Source: an uncultured Bacillus sp.
GTDB lineage: Bacteria; Bacillota; Bacilli; Bacillales; Cytobacillaceae
DNA length: 39,392 nucleotides
Reading direction: 5' to 3'
Assembly: GCA_937894355.1 (NCBI GenBank)
Contig: CALCRD010000096.1
Coordinates: 1-39,392, forward strand
The position numbers and the translations under genes are program-made. Below the pieces are notes generated by a model, which ran no database searches, was not told the DNA's origin, and saw only the letters and a program-made list of their open reading frames with translations. Shown here one piece after another: positions 24,477-32,373 of this stretch (positions within the stretch are counted from its first letter, which is position 1; each line of letters begins with the position of its first letter).

Positions 24477-25738
24477 AAATCTAAACTCTCTTTTCTTTTT
24501 AAAATCAAATCTGCCTTGATTAAACGAGGATCATCACTACCTAGAATTCCCACTAACTTATCCAACAATTTCTTAGCCTCAATATACTTGCAGTCCATAA
24601 TTAACTTAAATAGTTGATGTTGCTGTTCCTTAATTTCCTCATTCTTTTCCGCAGCACCCATAAATTGCTCTAATATCATATTGGAATCCTTACCAAACAA
24701 GGTTGGCACTCGATGAACACGAATATCCTCGCCCATTTCATTTTCGGTGACAAAAAAGATTTGAGCTGACCTTATTTCCCCTAACACTTGGGGTGAATGT
24801 GTCGAAAGGATAAACTGGATATTTGGGAACGTCGACTGTAATCGGTTTACAATCTCACGCTGCCAAGCCGGATGCAGATGCAGCTCAATTTCATCAATAA
24901 ATACAATACCAATCCCCTCTAAGGGATTTTCCAAACTTGGATTAGCCAATGCTAAGCGCCGAGCCAAATCACCAATCATCGCCAAAGTGCACTTTTCGCC
25001 ATTTGATAACTGATTAACTTCAAGGGCATGCTGCCCTTTTTTTATGACCATTCGCATTTTCCCTTTGCGCATGATTTTCAATTCCGAAAAACCCGGCATA
25101 AAATTATAGACAGCTTGGCGAACCGCTTTAAGCTGTTTATCTTGATAATCTAATCCTGCTGCCACTTTTTGTTCATTCTCCAAATCCTCTTGATTCCGAT
25201 ACCATTCAAAAAAGAACTTAAAATCAACGCCACTTGAAAAGCAATTCTGATAAGCGGAAAATTGATCAAACTCATGCCTAATTTTAGAGTTGAATGGCAA
25301 ATCTAAAACATTTCGATGTACTGGATAATTGACAAAAACGGGCGCATTAAATTCACCTTTTTCATCCATCTTTTGCTTGATCCTAGCAATTATTTCTTTT
25401 GTGTTGTCTTTTACAGTTAGCTTGGACTTACTTTTCGGATATTCTGCTCGGCTCTTGGCTATTTCAATTTCCCGTTCAAATCCGTTATATGTTAACGTAA
25501 GTTTAATTTTCAAATTCTGCTGACCATTTTTAATATCCGCTTCAGTTAAATTAATTTTCTTGGATTCGCCATTAGTCAGCGCCTCAACCACTCTTGATAA
25601 TAAAATAATCGCCGCATTTAAGATGGTCGATTTACCTGCACCATTCGTGCCAACCAACACCACATTTTTTCCATTAACATGCAAAGTCAGATTATTAAAG
25701 CCACGAAAATTCTCCAGATTAATTTCTTTTATCTTCAA
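24473..25738 (-). CDS. ptuA: Septu PtuA-like AAA/ABC-type ATPase
   Basis: A 421-residue SMC/ABC-like ATPase: N-terminal INLENFRGFNNLTL, Walker A GTNGAGKST (about 30-38), ABC-signature-like QLSNGEKCTL, Walker B GIVFIDEIELHLHP and switch His in FILSTHSPQ. A C-terminal helical region (EEIKEQQHQLFKLIMDCKYIEAKKLLDKL) completes the protein. With the adjacent HNH gene this is a type I Septu-like anti-phage system, in which PtuA senses infection and controls PtuB. The start is TTG at 25738, chosen because AGAGAGGTG lies 6 bases upstream; a GTG three codons earlier would be inside that site. No reverse transcriptase or retron RNA is seen upstream, which argues against a retron. Confidence 0.87.
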   Translation of the reverse strand: MKIKEINLENFRGFNNLTLHVNGKNVVLVGTNGAGKSTILNAAIILLSRVVEALTNGESKKINLTEADIKNGQQNLKIKLTLTYNGFEREIEIAKSRAEYPKSKSKLTVKDNTKEIIARIKQKMDEKGEFNAPVFVNYPVHRNVLDLPFNSKIRHEFDQFSAYQNCFSSGVDFKFFFEWYRNQEDLENEQKVAAGLDYQDKQLKAVRQAVYNFMPGFSELKIMRKGKMRMVIKKGQHALEVNQLSNGEKCTLAMIGDLARRLALANPSLENPLEGIGIVFIDEIELHLHPAWQREIVNRLQSTFPNIQFILSTHSPQVLGEIRSAQIFFVTENEMGEDIRVHRVPTLFGKDSNMILEQFMGAAEKNEEIKEQQHQLFKLIMDCKYIEAKKLLDKLVGILGSDDPRLIKADLILKRKESLDL

Positions 25739-25848
25739 GGAAAACACCTCTCTAGGTACCTCAATTATTTCCAGTTGGTCAATCCAGCTCAGATTCCGTT
25801 CAGATTCCGCTTAATTGCCGCCTAGCATACGCAGTACGATTACACCTT

Positions 25849-25857
25849 ATTTTACCA
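25849..25857 (-). promoter_or_regulatory. Extended -10 promoter candidate of ptuAB
   Basis: Minus strand TGGTAAAAT (TGn plus TAAAAT). No clear -35 at 17 bases; TTGTAA lies 20 bases upstream. The predicted leader is about 105 bases and includes a direct repeat of CAGATTCCG (25790-25811). Confidence 0.4.
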
Positions 25858-25985
25858 TAATGTCCTCTGCTTTTTTACAATTAACCCAACACATAACTTT
25901 CTTCTGTTATTCTAGTGTAAACCACGGTAAAATTATTACTATATAATAGCTGTGTTAGTGTTCAATGTTGATTTTTCCGAACTTA

Positions 25986-26113
25986 GTTGATTGGAGCGGA
26001 TATACGAAGACTCCTGCGGGAGTACGGGGCAGGGGAGCCTCCATAGGCGCAAAGCGCCTATGAGGCTCCCCGCTACCGCCCGCGAACCGCTCGTGCCTGG
26101 AGCGGAAATCAAC
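25986..26113. repeat. Dispersed Bacillaceae repeat, GGAGCGG type (MITE-like)
   Basis: A 128-bp GC-rich element bounded by GTTGATT / AATCAAC, with internal GGAGCGG at both ends. A strong central hairpin (26032-26071) pairs GGGGAGCCT-C-ATAGGCGC across an AAA loop. Base composition is far richer in GC than the flanks. It resembles a repeat widespread in Bacillus-group intergenic DNA. It ends 76 bases before the yyaE-like start. Confidence 0.78.
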
Positions 26114-26189
26114 GGTCAGTTTTACACAGCCATAATAACTGAAACTTAATGTGGAACCACCCAACCTGCCTAGTAAAGGAGATTTTCCG

Positions 26190-28262
26190 ATGCCCGCTTA
26201 CTCAAATCAACAGAATGGAATTTTCCACTCCGTTTGCTCGCTGGATTGTCCCGATCAATGCGGATTATTGCTTCATATAGAAAACGAAAAACTCGTCAAA
26301 GTTACTGGTGATCCCGAGCACCCCATTACCCAAGGAAATATATGCAACAAAGTTCGTAACATGACCGAAAGACTCTACGATGAAAAGCGCTTGAAATACC
26401 CACTGAAACGCATCGGCCCCAAAGGCTCAAACAGATTCGAGCGCATAGGCTGGGACGAAGCCATTCACACCATCACCTCCCATTGGAAAAAAATTATTGA
26501 GTCAGACGGCCCAGAATCCATCCTTCCTTATAGTTTTTATGGCAATATGGGCAACCTTACCGCAGAAGGAATGGACCGGCGCTTCTTTCATCGACTTGGC
26601 GCATCACAGCTCGATCGGGCCATTTGTTCGTCGGCTGGTTCGGAAGGCTATAAATACACAATGGGTGGCAGCTTTGGCAGCAACCCCGAAGACACGATTC
26701 ACGCCAAACTAATCATCTTTTGGGGCATCAATGCCCAAAGCACCAATATGCATCAGCTGGCCTTGGCCCAAAAAGCCCGGAAACAAAACGGTGCTAAAAT
26801 CATCGTCATTGATGTCCATAAAAACCAAACCGCCCGCTTTGCCGATTGGTTTATCCCGATTTTACCAGGTACCGACTCAGCCCTTGCTCTCGGACTGATG
26901 CATATATTATTTGCCGAAAATCGCATCAATCTCCCATTCTTACAGCAATATACAGTGGGCTATGACGAATTGCGCGAGCATGTGAAACAATATGATCCCG
27001 TTCGGGTTTCGGAAATTACCGGCGTACCCGTCGAGGATATCTATAAACTTGCCCGAATGTATGGAAACACAACGCCAGCCTTTATTCGCATCGGTAATGG
27101 CCCACAGCATCATGATAATGGTGGCATGTGCATCCGCACGATTTCCTGCCTTCCTGCCCTAACCGGTCAATGGCTCGTCAAAGGCGGCGGCGCCATCAAA
27201 GGCAATTCCGGCTATCTTGCTCACAATTCCGAGGTGCTGCAACGTCCCGACCTATTGAAAAACAAAGCCACCCGCACCATCAATATGAATCAACTGGGCG
27301 AAACGTTGCTGACAGCAGCACCGCCCGTAAAATCACTTTATGTTTATAGTAGCAACCCGGCAGTTGTCGCACCTGATGGCAATAAAGTCAGACAAGGACT
27401 GGCGAGAGATGATTTAATGGTCATTGTCCATGATTTATTTTTAACCGAAACAGCACGGTACGCCGATATCGTCTTACCAGCAACATCATCCTTCGAAAAC
27501 AGGGATTTCTACGCCTCCTACTGGCATCATTATCTGCAAATTCAGCAGCCGGTGTTGGCTCGATTTGCCGAAGCAAAATCCAATGTCGAAGTCTTCCGTT
27601 TGCTAGCTCAAGGCATGGGCTTTGTCGAACCGGCCTTCTTAGACACAGAAGCCGACATGATCGCCCAAGCACTCGACAATCCTGACAACCCTTATTTGGC
27701 GGGAATTTCCTACCAGGATTTAGTTAATCAGCAATTTGTTAAGGCCAATATTAAACCTTTGTTCCCAGGGAAACTTCCGACACCAAGCGGAAAAATCGAA
27801 CTGTACTCAAGCAAAATGGCAGATGATGGCTATCAGCCACTGCCTACCTATATCCCAATCAAGGACGATAGTGATGGCGATGGCAATGGCAATGGCAATG
27901 GCGATTTTCCCTACCTATTCATCGCCAGTCCCAATCATAGCTTCCTAAACTCGACCTTCTCTAACAACCGCAAACACCAATCTTTTGAAAAAGGACCGGT
28001 TTTGCATATGAATACCAGTGATGCGAGATTAGCAAACATAGAAGATGGCGAGTTAATTAAAGTTTGGAACCGGCGCGGAGAATGTTTATTACCTGTGTCG
28101 GTAGGGGCAAATGTCCTGCCTGGTGTGGTGGTCACCCAAGGTCTTTGGTCAGATGCGCCGAGTGCGAATCGGTTGGTAAATTCTTTAACCCCTGACCGGC
28201 TGGCTGACATGGGCGGCGGCGCCACTTTCTTTTCGGGAAGGGTGGGCGTGGCGAAGATTTGA
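26190..28262 (+). CDS. Molybdopterin-dependent oxidoreductase (YyaE-like)
   Basis: A 690-residue cytosolic member of the DMSO-reductase/formate dehydrogenase superfamily. An N-terminal [4Fe-4S] motif is CSLDCPDQC (C16, C20, C24) with the fourth Cys at QGNICNKV (C52). Molybdopterin-binding blocks follow: IFWGINAQSTNMHQL, GAKIIVIDVHKNQTARFADWFIPILPGTDSALALGLMH, and IRIGNGPQHHDNG. The C-terminal MopB domain includes IASPNHSFLNSTFSNN. No Tat signal. The physiological substrate is unknown; length and sequence resemble B. subtilis YyaE. The ATG at 26190 has AAAGGAG 8 bases upstream. An odd Gly/Asn/Asp dipeptide run interrupts the region before the C-terminal domain (see 27873). Confidence 0.92.
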   Translation: MPAYSNQQNGIFHSVCSLDCPDQCGLLLHIENEKLVKVTGDPEHPITQGNICNKVRNMTERLYDEKRLKYPLKRIGPKGSNRFERIGWDEAIHTITSHWKKIIESDGPESILPYSFYGNMGNLTAEGMDRRFFHRLGASQLDRAICSSAGSEGYKYTMGGSFGSNPEDTIHAKLIIFWGINAQSTNMHQLALAQKARKQNGAKIIVIDVHKNQTARFADWFIPILPGTDSALALGLMHILFAENRINLPFLQQYTVGYDELREHVKQYDPVRVSEITGVPVEDIYKLARMYGNTTPAFIRIGNGPQHHDNGGMCIRTISCLPALTGQWLVKGGGAIKGNSGYLAHNSEVLQRPDLLKNKATRTINMNQLGETLLTAAPPVKSLYVYSSNPAVVAPDGNKVRQGLARDDLMVIVHDLFLTETARYADIVLPATSSFENRDFYASYWHHYLQIQQPVLARFAEAKSNVEVFRLLAQGMGFVEPAFLDTEADMIAQALDNPDNPYLAGISYQDLVNQQFVKANIKPLFPGKLPTPSGKIELYSSKMADDGYQPLPTYIPIKDDSDGDGNGNGNGDFPYLFIASPNHSFLNSTFSNNRKHQSFEKGPVLHMNTSDARLANIEDGELIKVWNRRGECLLPVSVGANVLPGVVVTQGLWSDAPSANRLVNSLTPDRLADMGGGATFFSGRVGVAKI
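27873..27902 (+). repeat. Hexanucleotide repeat within the oxidoreductase gene
   Basis: GATGGC twice, then AATGGC three times, encoding a DGDGNGNGNG run between two folded domains. In-frame slippage would change linker length without breaking the frame. Confidence 0.85.
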
Positions 28263-28305
28263 TGGCTTGTTGTAGTTTTTTTTCACAAAAAGAGAAGTTT
28301 TAGGG

Positions 28306-28334
28306 GTCGTCACTACAGTTGTGGCGGCTTTTTT
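28306..28334 (+). terminator. Rho-independent terminator of the oxidoreductase gene
   Basis: Stem GTCGTCAC / GTGGCGGC (two G-U pairs), 7-base loop, then TTTTTT. Confidence 0.8.
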
Positions 28335-28364
28335 AATAGGCAAAATACCACCAATCGCTTTAAC

Positions 28365-28405
28365 CCTTCACCGCACTGGGGGACTGTCCCCCAGTGCTTT
28401 AAAGT
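28365..28405. repeat. REP-like GC palindrome, copy 9
   Basis: Core GGGGGACTGTCCCCC at 28378-28392 with arms GCACT / AGTGC and decayed outer parts (TTCACC / CTTTAAAG). It lies beyond the yyaE-like terminator, about 150 bases upstream of the protease start. Confidence 0.88.
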
Positions 28406-28557
28406 GCTAAATTGGTTGTGTTGCTTACATTTTATGACATTTATGGATGTAATTATGCAACCCTAGCTTATTTATTTTGTGGTACAAAATTTTTTTGTGG
28501 TGGCTTGTGAATATATTTTCTAAAGGTTTGACACTCATAATACAAGAGGTGATGGTG

Positions 28558-30051
28558 TTGAAGAAGAGGGCTCTTTTTACTGTGCCGATAAGTATAATTC
28601 TTATTGCAGTGATGGTTACGTCTTTCTTTCTATTAAGTATTAAGCCAGACACTTCCCACATTAAGAAGTCTCAAAAGCTTTCGGAGTATGCGAAGCCGGC
28701 GGTTGTTCGAGTGGTCAGCGAGGTTTCTGTTGAATGGCAGTTTAGGGAATTTTATTCAGATTTGGATGCGTTAATGAAGGAGTATGATTATAAGACTGGT
28801 TATCGGGCTTCAGGCTCGGGTGCGATTATTAGCTCGGATGGCTATGTGGTGACGAATGCCCATGTGGTGGCTTTCGATGACTGGTCTGAGGATGATATTA
28901 TTACGGAGGCTTTTTACCAGTTGGTGGATATTGTTTCGAGTGAATTTCAGCTTGATTATGATTTAACGACGGTCTTTTTATTATCGATTGTAGATGTTAA
29001 GGATGTTAATAGGAAGACGACGGTTGTGTTGCCTGGCGGGGATAAGTTAAAAGCGGAGATTAAGCAGAAGGGTACGTCGATTCTGGAAGAGGATGGCAAG
29101 GATGTGGCTGTGTTAAAGGTTGAGGGTAAGAATCTCCCTACTTTAAAGCTGGGAAATTCTGATTCGATTGAGGACCAGGATAATATTTGGGTGATTGGAT
29201 ATCCGGGTGCGGCAGATGCGGTTGGGTTGTTTTCGCCAGATTCGTTGCTTGAGTCTTCGATGAATGGTGGTCAGATTTCGGCTACTTCGAAGAAATTAGA
29301 TTCGGGGGCTTCGGTTATTCAGATTAATGCGGCCATTTCTGGAGGTAATAGTGGTGGACCGGTGATAAATGAGAAGGGCGAAATAATTGGGTTGGCGACG
29401 GCTTCGGCAACGGATGGCTATCAACAAATTCAAGGCTTTAATTTCGCGGTCCCGGTTAATATTGTTAAGGAGTTTGTAAATCAATCCGGGGCAAAAAATA
29501 CTAGTAGCAATACGGATAAGCTTTATCGGGAAGGGCTGGAGCTGTATTGGGGCGGCTATTATAAAGATGCGCTGGAGAAGTTTGAATCGGTGCAACGGAT
29601 TTTCCCTGATCATTCAGAGATAAAGGATTATATTACTAATTCTGAGAAGAAAATTGATGAGAGTAAGATTTTATGGTCTAATTACGCGACGATTTTCTAT
29701 GTTGTCGATGGGGTTCTTGGGTTGCTCATTATCTTCTTGATGTTGTTTACCTTTGTGTTTAAGCCAAAAGTACCTCAGGTTATAGCGTTTACAGCCACTG
29801 CGGGCGGTGCGGGGGTGGCAACTGCGGCTTCGACTCCTACTTCGACTGCGGCTACTGCGACTTCAGTGCCGTCTACTGCGGAGCCAGCAGCTTCGACAAC
29901 GGTCACGCCAGTTGCGCCAGCTTCACCGGCTACGGCTACGACCCAACCTGACCAGTCAACCAGTCCACCTCCGGCAAACCAAATTAACAATAACAGCCCT
30001 AGCGATCCTCCAGAACCAAATCAAAACAACGACAACAGCGGCAGCGACTAA
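28558..30051 (+). CDS. Membrane-anchored trypsin-like serine protease with second membrane helix and no PDZ domain
   Basis: A 497-residue protein from TTG 28558 (AGAGGTG 6 bases upstream). An N-terminal membrane helix (about 7-27) is followed by a trypsin-like domain with a full triad: His in VTNAHVV (H102), Asp in GKDVAVLKV (D182) and Ser in GGNSGGPV (S265), as in HtrA/DegP. Long acidic insertions follow the His strand. There is no PDZ domain. A TPR-like helical pair (YREGLELYWGGYYKDALEKFE) comes next, then a second membrane helix (IFYVVDGVLGLLIIFLMLFTFVF, about 399-422) and an Ala/Thr/Pro- then Asn-rich tail. Topology predicts an extracytoplasmic protease anchored at both sides with a cytoplasmic low-complexity tail. 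The role is probably envelope quality control; this is inference. Confidence 0.85.
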   Translation: MKKRALFTVPISIILIAVMVTSFFLLSIKPDTSHIKKSQKLSEYAKPAVVRVVSEVSVEWQFREFYSDLDALMKEYDYKTGYRASGSGAIISSDGYVVTNAHVVAFDDWSEDDIITEAFYQLVDIVSSEFQLDYDLTTVFLLSIVDVKDVNRKTTVVLPGGDKLKAEIKQKGTSILEEDGKDVAVLKVEGKNLPTLKLGNSDSIEDQDNIWVIGYPGAADAVGLFSPDSLLESSMNGGQISATSKKLDSGASVIQINAAISGGNSGGPVINEKGEIIGLATASATDGYQQIQGFNFAVPVNIVKEFVNQSGAKNTSSNTDKLYREGLELYWGGYYKDALEKFESVQRIFPDHSEIKDYITNSEKKIDESKILWSNYATIFYVVDGVLGLLIIFLMLFTFVFKPKVPQVIAFTATAGGAGVATAASTPTSTAATATSVPSTAEPAASTTVTPVAPASPATATTQPDQSTSPPPANQINNNSPSDPPEPNQNNDNSGSD

Positions 30052-30056
30052 ACAAG

Positions 30057-30148
30057 TGCCGGGGGACGCTTCACCATTTTACTGCGCAGGGGACGCTTCA
30101 CCGCTTTACTGCGCTGGGGGACTGTCCCCCGCCGCTTTACTGCGTTGC
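30057..30148. repeat. REP-like GC palindrome, copy 10, with two partial tandem units
   Basis: A full core GGGGGACTGTCCCCC at 30116-30130 is preceded by two half units (GGGGGACGCTTCACC at about 30061 and GGGGACGCTTCACC at about 30089), each followed by a TTTACTGCGC-like segment. The stretch begins 6 bases after the protease stop. It looks like stepwise accumulation or decay of the element. Confidence 0.85.
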
Positions 30149-30200
30149 CGTGTTGTAGCTGCTTGGCTTGTTTGGTATTTAATTTCTGGGAGGATTATAT

Positions 30201-30689
30201 ATGAAGAAACTGGGATTCTTTGTTGTCTTTCTTTCGTTGTTTATGCTTCTTAGTGCCTGCTCTAACCCTGTACAGGATGAAATACTCTCTTATGTTAATG
30301 ATGAACTTCCTGCTATTGCTAAAGCGGAGGAAGAGATTATTGCGAAATACTCCAATGTTACCGGGGCAAATTATACCGATGATGCCACTTTATACGATGC
30401 TTTGACAAACGAAATCATCCCACTATATTCGGATTTCATCGATAAACTGGAAGCAATTAGAATTTCCGATAAAGAACTTCAGTCAATCCACGAAAGTTAT
30501 ATTGAAGCTGCAAAACAGCAACATAAAGCATTGAAAATAATGGTTACCGCTTTAGAAAACCAAGACCTTACCCTAATAGAAGAAGCAAATGGACTATTGG
30601 AAAAATCCCAAAAGGAAATCAATGTTTTTGAAGTAAATTTGCAAAAATACGCTGAAGAAAATAACGTGGAAATTACCATTTTAAAATAG
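30201..30689 (+). CDS. Helical lipoprotein, hypothetical
   Basis: A 162-residue predicted lipoprotein with signal MKKLGFFVVFLSLFMLLSAC (lipobox LSAC). The mature part is almost wholly helical and Glu/Lys-rich (EELPAIAKAEEEIIAKYSNV-like; ENQDLTLIEEANGLLEKSQKE). GGGAGG lies 7 bases before the ATG. A bidirectional terminator follows. It resembles small helical lipoproteins seen in many Bacillus genomes; function unknown. Confidence 0.82.
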   Translation: MKKLGFFVVFLSLFMLLSACSNPVQDEILSYVNDELPAIAKAEEEIIAKYSNVTGANYTDDATLYDALTNEIIPLYSDFIDKLEAIRISDKELQSIHESYIEAAKQQHKALKIMVTALENQDLTLIEEANGLLEKSQKEINVFEVNLQKYAEENNVEITILK

Positions 30690-30761
30690 GGGGAAACTTT
30701 TAACTGTGGGGGAGCTTGCATCTCCTTCTGATGGTTAGTCGTGCTGTGAATCATGATTTGG

Positions 30762-30806
30762 AAAAAAAGCAGTGGGCATTTTATATAAGTCCCCACTGCT
30801 TTTTTT
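30762..30806. terminator. Bidirectional rho-independent terminator
   Basis: AAAAAAAGCAGTGGG / CCCACTGCTTTTTTT around a 14-15 base loop. It serves the 30201 lipoprotein gene. Confidence 0.92.
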
Positions 30807-30921
30807 GATGATAAGCAGGTAAATATATTTCCGTTTTTAGTCATTTGTGTGTGTTTTTCCTGTTGATTTGTATAGGTATTATTGATGAAAATTACAAATC
30901 TATTCATAGGAGGAACTGTTC

Positions 30922-31578
30922 ATGAAAAGCAACAATATTTTAGAATTCCTTGAAGAAATAATTCCGGCAGCAAACATGGTTAACGGAGATGATTTTGAGA
31001 TCATCTCTTTTTTTGGTTTCGATCGCGATGAATTGGAAACATTTCCGATAAATCGTATCTTTGGGATTAATGTACTTTCCATTGTCAAAGGAAATAAGGG
31101 GATTTTGAAAACCAGTATGCTGATTTCAAGTGCGATTTCACAAAAAAACTTGCCAGTTTCGCTCGATTTATCACCGACTCCCTACCCTGAAAACCCTTGT
31201 GGATACTTCTACAGACTCGTGAACCGCAAGATAGACTATGACACGGCAATCTCTTTGGGATTTGGAATTGTTCGGATGCTAAAGGCTCCAAACAAAGGGG
31301 AATTTTGGCTATATAATTTTGGGAGCGGTGGCGATGAAGATTATGAAGAGGATGACGTGGATGATGAAGTGGAATTACATGATGAATTAATGATGTTGAA
31401 GTGCTATTTACAGCTTACTGAGGATGGCAGGTTCCATGATCCTAATCTTGCAGATTACATCGACGAAAATATCGATCTATTCTACCTGATGCTTTTCTGC
31501 GAGCATGACCGAATGATAGAAAAAATCCTAATGTCACTAGATGGAAACAAAGGGGAGTTAATAATTTTCCCTAACTAG
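30922..31578 (+). CDS. Hypothetical cytosolic protein (218 aa)
   Basis: Not recognised. It has no signal peptide or membrane helix. The first 130 residues are mixed alpha/beta (NVLSIVKGNKGILKTSMLIS, DTAISLGFGIVRMLKA). A very acidic stretch (DEDYEEDDVDDEVELHDE, about 138-155) is followed by a helical C-terminus. AGGAGG lies 8 bases before the ATG, so expression is credible. It is flanked by a terminator and by palindrome copy 11 and is transcribed alone. Confidence 0.75.
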   Translation: MKSNNILEFLEEIIPAANMVNGDDFEIISFFGFDRDELETFPINRIFGINVLSIVKGNKGILKTSMLISSAISQKNLPVSLDLSPTPYPENPCGYFYRLVNRKIDYDTAISLGFGIVRMLKAPNKGEFWLYNFGSGGDEDYEEDDVDDEVELHDELMMLKCYLQLTEDGRFHDPNLADYIDENIDLFYLMLFCEHDRMIEKILMSLDGNKGELIIFPN

Positions 31579-31649
31579 GGTGGTGTTCCCAGTTGCCTAA
31601 GCACAAACTAGAAAAGCTAGTAATCCCGGCAGTTCCTCTTCACTTTAAC

Positions 31650-31690
31650 ACTTTAAAGTCCTGGGGGACTGTCCCCCAGTGCTTTAAAGT
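31650..31690. repeat. REP-like GC palindrome, copy 11
   Basis: Core GGGGGACTGTCCCCC at 31663-31677. Arms ACTTTAAAGTCCT / AGTGCTTTAAAGT, with two mismatched positions. It lies between two convergent genes. Confidence 0.92.
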
Positions 31691-31706
31691 GGCGCTGTGT
31701 TAAAGT

Positions 31707-32150
31707 TTAGACGCCAAATTTGTTTTTTATTTTTTTCATTAGGCCTGATCCAACCATTTTGTCTGCTACTTCTAGGATTCGCTTAATGACATTTAGGACG
31801 TCTTCTTCTCCAGCCCAATGTTTCTTAACAATTTCGGGGCTAGCATTATTTACGATGCCATTTAGCACAAATGCTGCTAGGGCAATATCATCTACATAAC
31901 CAACTGGTCCTAGTATTGCTTCCGGGACAAAATCAACTGGGGAAATAAAATAGGCAATGGCCGCACCAAGTTTTGCTTTATCAGTCACCGAAACTGCGGC
32001 ATCAACTGTAAGCTTGCATAATAAGTGAAACAAGTCTGGTCCAAACATTAGTATTTCAACATATTTATTTGTTTTTCCAGTTTCACCTTTTACCCACCAT
32101 TGCATCTTTTTTCTGAAGTTCTGATAAAAATCTACCTGTTCTTCATTCAA
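31707..32150 (-). CDS. YkvA-family DUF1232 protein
   Basis: A 147-residue protein with the DUF1232 core AAIAYFISPVDFVPEAILGPVGYVDDIALAAFVLN (about 74-108), a short hydrophobic hairpin with the conserved SPxDxxPD-like motif. Function unknown; B. subtilis YkvA is of this family. I chose TTG at 32150 because AGAGGTG lies 6 bases upstream; an earlier TTG/GTG at 32171/32168 has no site. It ends beside palindrome copy 11. Confidence 0.8.
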   Translation of the reverse strand: MNEEQVDFYQNFRKKMQWWVKGETGKTNKYVEILMFGPDLFHLLCKLTVDAAVSVTDKAKLGAAIAYFISPVDFVPEAILGPVGYVDDIALAAFVLNGIVNNASPEIVKKHWAGEEDVLNVIKRILEVADKMVGSGLMKKIKNKFGV

Positions 32151-32324
32151 CTTTTTCACCTCTTTCACCAAACTACTTTAGATTTCGACAAATCCACTTA
32201 AAATACCTTTTACTCAAGCTTCGCTCTTTTGTTGTTCTTACATACTTTGTCATCTATCAATCATTTTTATACAGAAACGAAGCTAAACAAGATGTCCAAA
32301 GTTCAGCTAAACAAACCGACCGTT

Positions 32325-32373
32325 TAACACATTAAAGCACTGGGGGACAGTCCCCCAGTGCTTTAATGTGTTA
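32325..32373. repeat. REP-like GC palindrome, copy 12
   Basis: The most perfect copy: core GGGGGACAGTCCCCC at 32342-32356 with 22-base arms (32325-32346 and 32352-32373) pairing without mismatch, starting TAACACATTAAAGCACT. The right arm directly abuts the stop codon (32374-32376) of the neighbouring lipoprotein gene. Confidence 0.95.

Noticed and set aside
25739..26189. Retron RNA or reverse transcriptase upstream of ptuAB
   Set aside because: No reverse transcriptase frame; the structured DNA here is the GGAGCGG-type repeat, which is not specific to defence loci.
29775..29990. Minus-strand Val/Ala-rich frame opposite the protease tail
   Set aside because: A compositional shadow of the Ala/Thr/Pro-rich coding sequence.
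1031..32373. CRISPR array made of the GGGGGACWGTCCCCC repeats
   Set aside because: Copies are kilobases apart and separated by genes, with no regular spacers and no cas genes.
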